Source: Chloroflexota bacterium (GTDB lineage Bacteria > Chloroflexota > Dehalococcoidia > Lucifugimonadales > QGNO01). Taken from it: a DNA stretch of 64,000 bases. The stretch covers positions 86,824 to 150,823 of the forward strand of contig QGNO01000002.1 in assembly GCA_003228195.2 (NCBI GenBank). Direction: 5' to 3'. The notes under the pieces were generated by a model. That model was not told the DNA's origin, searched no databases, and saw only the letters and a program-made list of their open reading frames with translations. A program made the position numbers and the translations under genes. Below are positions 9,671-17,204 of this stretch, piece after piece. Position 1 is the stretch's first letter. Each line of letters begins with the position of its first letter.

Positions 9671-11072
9671 TAAGTAAAGGCTGAAACTTTAGCTCTGTCT
9701 CCTGGAATTCTTTCCTAATATCGGATCCTTCTACGATTCCTGCACCCGCAAACAGGGTAGCTTGGTTGCCTCTAATCAAAGCTGACCTTATGGCAACACT
9801 GAACTCACCATCACCTTTGTGGTCCATCCAACCAACCGGCGCAGCGTACCAACCCCTATCCCCCTCAAGATGTCGGATAAGGTCCAACGCGGTACTGCTA
9901 GGCACACCTCCCAAAGCTGCAGTTGGATGCAACATTTCGACAAGGTCCAAAATGCCTTCTTTATTTTTCAGCCGGCCAGTAAACGAAGTACGTAAGTGTT
10001 GAACATTCTTTAGCTTGATCACAGTGGGTTCTAGTTCCCAATCGAGCTGTTCGCAGCTTTCTCGCAGCACCTCTATTAACATATCCACCACCATTTGGTG
10101 TTCGCGGCGTTCTTTATCGCTTACCAACAGGGCTCTAGCCAGAACTTCGTCTTCCTCACTATTTATTCCTCTTTTAGCTGTTCCAGCCAAACATGAAATA
10201 TCTACAATTCCACTGTTCAAACGAATTAGAGCCTCAGGAGTGGCGCCAATGAAGCAAGATCCAGCAGTTGCATGTGCAAAAACACAACAGTCCGGGTAGG
10301 TCTGAACAAGATTCTGTAGTGCTGCTTCAGCCGAAAAATCACCGTTGCCGACAAGCATCTTTCGACGTGCGAGTACGACTTTACTTAAAAGGCCATTCTC
10401 GATGGAATTCAAAGCCTGCTCTAGCCAACTTTCCCATTCATCATAAGAACCGGAACTAGCATCAACGATTCGCGGCTGGATATACTTGAAAGACTCAGAT
10501 TGACACAAGAATTCGATTTGGCCAATCAAGCCCTGAGCCTGTCTATTTGGATCGGTTTCATCACTAGTCAACACATTCACTGTTACCCAAGCCTCTCCAC
10601 TTGAGAAAGTAAATACGAATTTAGGCAAAATGAATCTTGCATCGTGGAACCCTGACCAAACATTCGATTTTTGGATCCTACTATCAAACCTTATTCCGCC
10701 AATGAAAACTGGACCCTTTAAAGAATCTTCGGGGTGTTCAATTATAGCCAATTCTAATAGGTCGTTGTATTCATCATTGATACTGGTAATAGAGTCTCCA
10801 GAATTTGATACCAGTTCCTTAGTACAACCTATTCCAACTACCCAAATGTCACGGTCTGGCTTAGCCCAAAAAGTTCGCTCGGCCTCAAGCCTCCTGGCCA
10901 TAGCGAAAATGTCTATTGGACCACTAGTGTCCGCAAGGGGAAATGATAAGCTAACCAATACAGTCTTATTTTGAGAACGAGCCGATTGGGAACCTCGCGA
11001 AATCAAATCTGCAAGTTGTTTTTCATAACTCTTCAAGCCCTTTGATTTCGTCAGAAAGTTTTCCATTACCAT
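9651..11072 (-). CDS. menF: Isochorismate synthase
   Basis: Chorismate-binding fold: KVVLARRKMLVG, SCLAGTAKRG, HLRTSFTGRLK, LHPTAALGGVPSSTALDLI, GAGIVEGSDIRKEFQETELK. Confidence 0.95.
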   Translation of the reverse strand: MVMENFLTKSKGLKSYEKQLADLISRGSQSARSQNKTVLVSLSFPLADTSGPIDIFAMARRLEAERTFWAKPDRDIWVVGIGCTKELVSNSGDSITSINDEYNDLLELAIIEHPEDSLKGPVFIGGIRFDSRIQKSNVWSGFHDARFILPKFVFTFSSGEAWVTVNVLTSDETDPNRQAQGLIGQIEFLCQSESFKYIQPRIVDASSGSYDEWESWLEQALNSIENGLLSKVVLARRKMLVGNGDFSAEAALQNLVQTYPDCCVFAHATAGSCFIGATPEALIRLNSGIVDISCLAGTAKRGINSEEDEVLARALLVSDKERREHQMVVDMLIEVLRESCEQLDWELEPTVIKLKNVQHLRTSFTGRLKNKEGILDLVEMLHPTAALGGVPSSTALDLIRHLEGDRGWYAAPVGWMDHKGDGEFSVAIRSALIRGNQATLFAGAGIVEGSDIRKEFQETELKFQPLLSALGGE

Positions 11073-11076
11073 AAAC

Positions 11077-11727
11077 CTAAGATAATTCTAAATACTGATC
11101 TGGCGCGCCTACACTTCTAAGCAAAGATAAAATCAGCGTATTAGTCGCATCGGTTAAAGGATTAGGTTGTCCGACAATTAACCATCTCATAATGATTTCG
11201 TAAATGGCTCCAAACCACATATGGGCGATCAATTCGGTGTCCTGAGGTTCAATCTGGCCAACGGAAATCGCATTATCCAATTCTATCTTTATGAAAGTTG
11301 AAAATTTCTCACGCATAGGCAGAAACTTCATATCATTGGACTTGCCATGGCCGAGTACGTTTATAAGGAGTACATGCGCTATCTTCCTTCTCTTAGAAAA
11401 CGTACTCAGCAAAGACCCTATTCCTGTTACAACTCTACCTAGAGGAGTTGGTTCGTTTCTAACATTTTTCAGGGTCGCCTTAATAAGTTTTTCACTCATA
11501 CGGTCTACTAGGGCCATAACCATTTTCTCTTTGCTGCTAAAGTGAAAATAGAAACTCCCTTTAGAGGTGCCGGAGACATCTACTATTTCTTGCACGCCTG
11601 CCCCAGTGTAGCCATGTTGAGCAAGTACGTTGACGGCCGCATCCAAAATTCGTTGCCTGGCATTTAGTGGATTGACTAAAGATGATTTTTCCATGATTAA
11701 CAGACCGATTGGTCTATAATTAGCCAT
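11077..11727 (-). CDS. TetR/AcrR family transcriptional regulator; probable true start at 11694
   Basis: RQRILDAAVNVLAQHGYTGAGVQEIVDVSGTSKGSFYFHFSSKEKM is a TetR HTH; 4 nt upstream of menF on the same strand. Confidence 0.92.
   Translation of the reverse strand: MANYRPIGLLIMEKSSLVNPLNARQRILDAAVNVLAQHGYTGAGVQEIVDVSGTSKGSFYFHFSSKEKMVMALVDRMSEKLIKATLKNVRNEPTPLGRVVTGIGSLLSTFSKRRKIAHVLLINVLGHGKSNDMKFLPMREKFSTFIKIELDNAISVGQIEPQDTELIAHMWFGAIYEIIMRWLIVGQPNPLTDATNTLILSLLRSVGAPDQYLELS
11702..11715. promoter_or_regulatory. Candidate TetR-family operator palindrome AGACC-N4-GGTCT
   Basis: agaccgattggtct; 8 nt upstream of the internal ATG (11694) of the TetR gene; arms AGACC/GGTCT. Confidence 0.5.
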
Positions 11728-11762
11728 TTTCCAACAACGGGATCAGTGTGTCAAATGAATGT

Positions 11763-11786
11763 GGCACAAACTATTAAGTTTGTGCC
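11763..11786. repeat. Perfect 9-bp inverted repeat (GGCACAAAC-tattaa-GTTTGTGCC) between moaB-like gene and TetR gene
   Basis: Perfect arms in the intergenic region; possible terminator or operator, but no T-tract on either side. Confidence 0.55.
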
Positions 11787-11825
11787 CTTATGCAACACCA
11801 TTAACTAGTCTCATTTTCCATTCAC

Positions 11826-12440
11826 TTAGCTGTCATGTGATATTGGAGGGTCCTTGAGTAAACCTAGTGCATGAGGAATAACGGGCATTAATACGTCCAA
11901 GCACTCTTGTACAGCCTTAGGGCTGCCAGGCATATTAATAATCAAAGTATCTTCCCTTACTCCCGCAACCGATCGGCTCAAAACCGATAACGGCGTTATG
12001 TCCATAGTCCGAATTCTCATGGCCTCTGCTATACCCGGTACTTCCCGGTCAATTATCGCGAGGGTCGCCTCAGGAGTAACATCTCTCTTAGTTAAACCAG
12101 TACCCCCTGTAGTTACTATAAGATCTAGATTTTCCGTGTCTACCCAAGTTCTAAGTACTTCCTCAATGACGTGCCGTTCATCTGGCACTACTTCGTATTT
12201 TTCGACAACAAAACCCTTGGAAGAAAATACGTCCATGATAAGAGTCCCACTAGAATCAACGCGGATACCGCGGGATCCCAAATCGCTTGTAGTGAGGACA
12301 CCTAATGTAGGCATATTGTCGCAATCATAGCATAACTGAAATGATGTTCCGACATAAATACAGAACAGATGTTCGTATTTTGTGCAATTAGGCACTCTGC
12401 CGAGGGATTTTTTACTATTTTCAGCAATACGTATTGACAA
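11826..12440 (-). CDS. MogA/MoaB family molybdenum cofactor biosynthesis protein; likely internal start MPTLGVLTTSD
   Basis: GVLTTSDLGSRGIRVDSSG...LDLIVTTGGTGLTKRDVTPEATLAIIDREVPGIAEAMR...INMPGSPKAVQECL. Confidence 0.92.
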   Translation of the reverse strand: MSIRIAENSKKSLGRVPNCTKYEHLFCIYVGTSFQLCYDCDNMPTLGVLTTSDLGSRGIRVDSSGTLIMDVFSSKGFVVEKYEVVPDERHVIEEVLRTWVDTENLDLIVTTGGTGLTKRDVTPEATLAIIDREVPGIAEAMRIRTMDITPLSVLSRSVAGVREDTLIINMPGSPKAVQECLDVLMPVIPHALGLLKDPPISHDS

Positions 12441-12510
12441 TATCTTCGTCTAATGGTAAAAAACAGCGGAATTAGTAATTTTTAGATTATTTGCTAATTT
12501 CATCATGTAG

Positions 12511-13476
12511 ATGCCTCTAGTTGAATTTGATATGTCAGAACATGAATACCATAAACCAGCCCTAGTGAACGAAGTTATGTCCCTGCTAAACATAAAGCCG
12601 GGGGATAACTGTATAGACGCTACGATAGGTGATGGTGGGCATGCAAAGGCTATTCTTGACGCCAGTGCGCCGAATGGACAATTGCTGGGAATCGATGCGG
12701 ACCCCCAATCCATTCTTCGAGCAAAAAAGCGGTTGACGTCTTATTTCGAAAGAACTCAGTTGGTTAATGACAATTTTTCTAACTTGGAAAGAATCTCAAA
12801 CAATAAATTCAACAATCCTGTCACGAGCATTCTCATAGACCTAGGTTTGGCATCCTGGCATTTCAAATCTGCTAATCGCGGATTCAGTTTCTCGGACGAA
12901 TCGGATCTAGACATGCGCCTCAATCCTAATCAAGATCAATCAGCATCTTACATAGTAAATAACTACTCGCAGAGCGATCTTTCGAACCTTATATACAAAT
13001 ATGGGGAAGAGCCTAAGGCTCGTAGAATAGCCAATTCTATAGTGGAAAATAGACCCGTAGAAACCGCGGCTCAGCTGGCTGATGCCATACAAAAAGTCTC
13101 TCCTCGAAGAGGAAAACGTATTCATCCAGCCACTCGCACATTTCAGGCAATAAGAATGGTAGTGAATCGAGAGTTGGAAGTTTTGGAATCAGTCCTCTTT
13201 CAAGCTGAAAGAGTGCTCGAGAAAGGCGGGAGATTGGCCGTTATTGCCTATCACTCTCTTGAAGACCGAATAGTGAAGTCATTCATGAAACGAGAGTCAC
13301 ATGACTGCCTTTGTGGTCCAGAAATCGCCAGTTGCATCTGCGACCACAAAGCCAAATTAGAGCTATTAACTAAGAAAGTTGTCAAACCTAGCAGAGATGA
13401 AATTTTGTCCAATCCAAATTCGAGGAGCGCGAGACTTAGGACTTGCATAACCCTTGGTACGCTTCCAGAAACTTAA
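12511..13476 (+). CDS. rsmH: 16S rRNA (cytosine1402-N4)-methyltransferase
   Basis: HKPALVNEVMSLLNIKPGDNCIDATIGDGGHAKAIL...GLASWHFKSANRGFSFSDESDLDMRLNP...RTFQAIRMVVNRELE...YHSLEDRIVKSF. Confidence 0.97.
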   Translation: MPLVEFDMSEHEYHKPALVNEVMSLLNIKPGDNCIDATIGDGGHAKAILDASAPNGQLLGIDADPQSILRAKKRLTSYFERTQLVNDNFSNLERISNNKFNNPVTSILIDLGLASWHFKSANRGFSFSDESDLDMRLNPNQDQSASYIVNNYSQSDLSNLIYKYGEEPKARRIANSIVENRPVETAAQLADAIQKVSPRRGKRIHPATRTFQAIRMVVNRELEVLESVLFQAERVLEKGGRLAVIAYHSLEDRIVKSFMKRESHDCLCGPEIASCICDHKAKLELLTKKVVKPSRDEILSNPNSRSARLRTCITLGTLPET

Positions 13477-13481
13477 TTTAG

Positions 13482-13660
13482 CCGGTTGAGGGAGGTTGCC
13501 AAAAAATCGGCGCCTTCCACGAACTCAATAACAATTTATATTACGTGTGAGGCAGGCCTTAACAAAAATTAATATAACCGGTCAAACCCTCGTCACAGCA
13601 GTGACCTCTCTCAACCGGTCCAAGAAAACGAGGGGAGTGGCGCATCGGCCCGGAGGGCCA
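13482..13660 (+). promoter_or_regulatory. Structured 5' leader of ftsA (long-range stem, internal hairpin, SD-containing hairpin)
   Basis: CCGGTTGAGGGAGG (13482-13495) pairs with CCTCTCTCAACCGG (13605-13618), one G-U; GTCAC-AGCA-GTGAC hairpin 13592-13605; GGCCC-GGA-GGGCC 13647-13659 covering the SD. Confidence 0.45.
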
Positions 13661-13664
13661 AAAT

Positions 13665-14918
13665 ATGACTAACGGCAACTTATACATGGCCATAGATGTT
13701 GGAACTACTAAGGTCTGTACCCTGATAGCCCAAGTTTCTCCTGATGGAGAGCTGGAGATCATTGGCACAGGCGTAGAGCCGTCCCGTGGCATGAAGAAGG
13801 GCCTAGTTGTCGAGATAGACGAAATGAAACAAGCAGTGGTGAATTCCGTCGCACAAGCCTCAGAGGGCATAGAACGGGATTTGCCAGGCGCTTGCATTGG
13901 GGTAACTGGAGCACACATTATTAGCGTACATACAAGCGCCACGTTGCCGAATCTCAATGGCGATCCAAACAAGGTAATTACTCGAGCAGAAATGGATCGG
14001 GTGATTCAACTGTCGCATCCCAAAGTTAATGCTGGTCAAGAGCTAATTCATGTTATTCCTCAAAACTACATCGTTGACAACGTTGGTGGAGTCCGAAATC
14101 CAGTGGGATTAAAAGGGCACCAACTCACGGTGGAATCACACGCCGTCATAGGTGAAGCGACTTCTTTCGACAATGTAGTGCGTTCTGTAGAAAATTCTCA
14201 GCTCCAAGTCAAGAGCATGGTGCTCGAACCACTTGCCAGTGCTGAAGCAGTCCTGAGCGCCGAAGAAAAAGAGACAGGGGTTGTATTAGTAGATATCGGT
14301 GGAGGTACCGCCGATTTAGCGATATTTATCGGTGGAGCTATGGTGCACACTGCTGTTATCCCAGTTGGAGGATTTCAATTTACAAACGACTTAGTTATAT
14401 CGCTGGGAATCCCTTACGAAGAAGCAGACAAAGCCAAAGTTGCACAAGGCCACGCTATACCAGACGAAGTCGAACCAGATGAGATGGTAGCGGTTAAAGG
14501 TTACGACGAAGAATTGCCTCACATGGTCAGAGCTAGGGACATTAGTAGAATTCTGAACGATAGAACAGATGAACTCTTACGCCTAGTGCTAATGAAAGTA
14601 AAAGAGAGTGGGCTTAGAGTGATGCCCCCCGCAGGAGTGACATTCACTGGCGGAGGAGCGAACTTGAGAGGCTTAGAGGAACTGGCAAGAGACATGTTCC
14701 CTGGACCGGTAAGAATTGCACAACCAAAGGATATTTTGGGGCTTCCTGAAGAACTGAAAAGCCCTACCTATTCAACAAGTATTGGAATCCTATTGTGGGG
14801 AATCCATCACCCCACAGAACAAATAGCCTACCGAGGTATCAATGATAACGGTAGTAATGGTAAAGGTCGGCGCTGGCTGCAGTGGCTAGCACAATTCATC
14901 GGCGCCGCTAGGAATTAA
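13665..14918 (+). CDS. ftsA: Cell division protein FtsA
   Basis: MAIDVGTTKVCTLIAQVSPDGELEIIGTGVEPSRGMKKGLVVEIDE...VVLVDIGGGTADLAIF...FTGGGANLRGLEELA. Confidence 0.97.
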   Translation: MTNGNLYMAIDVGTTKVCTLIAQVSPDGELEIIGTGVEPSRGMKKGLVVEIDEMKQAVVNSVAQASEGIERDLPGACIGVTGAHIISVHTSATLPNLNGDPNKVITRAEMDRVIQLSHPKVNAGQELIHVIPQNYIVDNVGGVRNPVGLKGHQLTVESHAVIGEATSFDNVVRSVENSQLQVKSMVLEPLASAEAVLSAEEKETGVVLVDIGGGTADLAIFIGGAMVHTAVIPVGGFQFTNDLVISLGIPYEEADKAKVAQGHAIPDEVEPDEMVAVKGYDEELPHMVRARDISRILNDRTDELLRLVLMKVKESGLRVMPPAGVTFTGGGANLRGLEELARDMFPGPVRIAQPKDILGLPEELKSPTYSTSIGILLWGIHHPTEQIAYRGINDNGSNGKGRRWLQWLAQFIGAARN

Positions 14919-14934
14919 ACCCGAGGAGGGAGTT

Positions 14935-16032
14935 ATGTCTTCTGAAGCTCTTATTGATCATTCTTCTGAGAGAATTGGTCAGGCAATTGTAAAGGTCGTA
15001 GGTATAGGGGGGGGTGGCTGCAACGCCGTAACCCGAATGTACCACGAGCGTATTCTAGGCGTGGAATACATGGCTGTGAATACAGATGCCCAACACCTTA
15101 TGCAATTGGATGTACCTACCAAAATTCGTGTGGGCGACAAATTAACCAGAGGCCTCGGGGTAGGCGGCAATCCAGAGATTGGGCGTGACTCCGCCGAGGA
15201 GAGCCGTGATGAGCTATATGAAGCCACTCGTGGCTCAGATATGGTATTCGTAGCCGCTGGCATGGGTGGCGGCACGGGCACAGGAGCTTGTCCAGTTGTT
15301 GCAGAAATAGCTAAGGAAAGTGGCGCTCTGACTATCGCCGTAGTAACTAAACCTTTCAACTTCGAAGGTCATCGTAGGAAGAAACAAGCCGAGGATGGAA
15401 TCAATTTACTCAGAGACAGAGTTGATTCCTTAATTGTAATTCCGAACGACCGCCTATTGGATATGTGTGAAGAGAATGTAACCACGGAGCAAGCATTTAA
15501 ACTAGCAGATGACGTTCTTAGGCAAGCCGTTCAAGCTATCGCCGAACTAGTGACAATATCTGGGACTATAAATCTGGATTTCGCGGATGTTAAGTCGATA
15601 ATGAGCGGAGCGGGACCAGCCTGGATGGCCATAGGGACCGGAAGCGGCGAAAATCGGGCCGTGGAAGCAGCCCACAACGCTATAAATAGTCCGCTCCTCG
15701 ACGTATCCATAGAAGGCGCGAAGGGAGTATTGCTGAACGTCGCTGGTGGAGCCGACCTTACAATGCATGAAGTTCACAAAGCAGTGAAAGAGATCGAACA
15801 AATTACAGACCCGAACGTCAACCTTATTTTCGGGATGGTCCAGGACTTAAAGCTAGAGGATGAAGTGAAAGTAACGATAATCGCCACCGGGTTTCCCGGA
15901 GTCGATGCGTTCATTCCTGAGGATCAATTAGAACAACTTGTCTTTGATATCGATGGAAAAGATGACCTGGACGTGCCACCCTTTCTGCGAAGACACCCAT
16001 CTTTACGTCGAAGAGGACGACAAGGATTATGA
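14935..16032 (+). CDS. ftsZ: Cell division protein FtsZ
   Basis: [60 protein letters not shown]; acidic C-terminal linker ends [14 protein letters not shown]. Confidence 0.98.
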   Translation: MSSEALIDHSSERIGQAIVKVVGIGGGGCNAVTRMYHERILGVEYMAVNTDAQHLMQLDVPTKIRVGDKLTRGLGVGGNPEIGRDSAEESRDELYEATRGSDMVFVAAGMGGGTGTGACPVVAEIAKESGALTIAVVTKPFNFEGHRRKKQAEDGINLLRDRVDSLIVIPNDRLLDMCEENVTTEQAFKLADDVLRQAVQAIAELVTISGTINLDFADVKSIMSGAGPAWMAIGTGSGENRAVEAAHNAINSPLLDVSIEGAKGVLLNVAGGADLTMHEVHKAVKEIEQITDPNVNLIFGMVQDLKLEDEVKVTIIATGFPGVDAFIPEDQLEQLVFDIDGKDDLDVPPFLRRHPSLRRRGRQGL

Positions 16033-16146
16033 GTTGAATTAGTAGAACCTTCTCCGGTTGCCCATAACAATATCTGTTTTTTTCAGGGGACATCATTGGC
16101 AAGCCGGAGCTAATTAGGTAGTCTCGGACTCCTCCCCCGAGACAAC

Positions 16147-16195
16147 CATCAAAGAAAACCCGTTAGCTGATATAGCTAACGGGTTTTCTTTGATG
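16147..16195 (+). terminator. Terminator-like perfect 22-bp inverted repeat downstream of ftsZ
   Basis: catcaaagaaaacccgttagct-gatat-agctaacgggttttctttgatg, with T-rich 3' arm; symmetric, so could act on both strands. Confidence 0.85.
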
Positions 16196-16248
16196 TGAAA
16201 CTAGTGAATTTTCACAAATTCAACAAGCGCATTCCATGACCAAATTGC

Positions 16249-16277
16249 TTGACATGCCATGCCTCAAGGTGTATAGA
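16249..16277 (+). promoter_or_regulatory. Sigma70-like promoter upstream of nrdR (TTGACA-N17-TATAGA)
   Basis: TTGACA 16249-16254, 17-nt spacer, TATAGA 16272-16277. Confidence 0.65.
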
Positions 16278-16289
16278 TAGTACTTGCCT

Positions 16290-16309
16290 GATCACAACGT
16301 GTTGTGGTC
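16290..16309. promoter_or_regulatory. Palindrome GATCACAAC-GT-GTTGTGGTC near predicted nrdR transcription start
   Basis: 9-nt arms with one mismatch, 13 nt downstream of the -10; possible repressor operator. Confidence 0.45.
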
Positions 16310-16371
16310 GGTTGTTGGTGGTACCCTACCAGTAGTGTAAATGGGGTTAATTTTGGAGCGAGTGCAGACAA

Positions 16372-16953
16372 ATGCTATGTCCATATTGCGGTCATGACGA
16401 TTCTCATGTCATCGACTCCCGCGATGCTGGAGATGGCATACGTAGACGAAGAGAATGCCTACAGTGCGGCCTGCGCTACACAACGTATGAACGAGTCCAA
16501 ACTACTGCGCTTTCTGTTCTGAAGCGAGACGGGCGTAGGGAAGAATACAACCACGACAAATTACACAACAGCATAATTGTTGCTTGTGCCAAGCGACCGC
16601 TGGCAACCGGGGCCATCGAGAGAATCGAGACAGACATAGAAGAACAGCTTCAAAGTCTGGGGCGAGCGGCCATAAGAAGTTCCGCAATAGGAGAAATGGT
16701 GATGGAGAGATTGCGTTCGTTAGACCGTATAGCGTACATACGTTTTGCGAGCGTCTATCGTGACTTTGATGACTTAGAAACCCTCAGGAGCGAAGTCGAA
16801 GCAATGCTTTCTGCTAGTCAGCCGAGAACTCCCCCAGAAAACCAGGGTACTTTGTTCCCTCTGGAGGAAAATAATCGAGGTAAAAGCCGTCGAGGCAGGC
16901 CGCTGAAGCATCAAAGGAATTTACGAAAGAGATTAAAGCCCAACGTGTCCTAG
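16372..16953 (+). CDS. nrdR: Transcriptional repressor NrdR
   Basis: MLCPYCGHDDSHVIDSRDAGDGIRRRRECLQCGLRYTTYERVQ zinc ribbon plus ATP-cone. Confidence 0.97.
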   Translation: MLCPYCGHDDSHVIDSRDAGDGIRRRRECLQCGLRYTTYERVQTTALSVLKRDGRREEYNHDKLHNSIIVACAKRPLATGAIERIETDIEEQLQSLGRAAIRSSAIGEMVMERLRSLDRIAYIRFASVYRDFDDLETLRSEVEAMLSASQPRTPPENQGTLFPLEENNRGKSRRGRPLKHQRNLRKRLKPNVS

Positions 16954-17204
16954 CGAAAACTAGCGGCATAAAGACTGACATCCTCAAAAACTGACCGAAA
17001 AATGAAGAAAGTATTACTGGCATTAAATAACAGCAAAGCATTAATATCCAAATGGAACTTGCCGAAGTCAGTGGCATTCAATGTGAGCCCAAGAAATTTT
17101 GCCCTGACGGGTAAAGCAGGTCTTCATCTGAGATAACTCATTTTCATTGAATATGAAGTTCGGCTCCTAGGAAGGGGCATACTGCTGGCATTAGATAGAA
17201 GGAG

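Noticed and set aside
12434-12456. TTGACA-N17-TAAAAA promoter for rsmH
   Set aside because: -10 match is weak in an AT-rich spacer; not enough to report
14979-15359. 126-aa minus-strand ORF inside ftsZ
   Set aside because: Pro/Ser-rich shadow ORF opposite the conserved GTPase domain
16954-17204. Cobalamin riboswitch upstream of nrdJ
   Set aside because: Expected from B12 dependence, but I could not find a convincing B12 box or the conserved core
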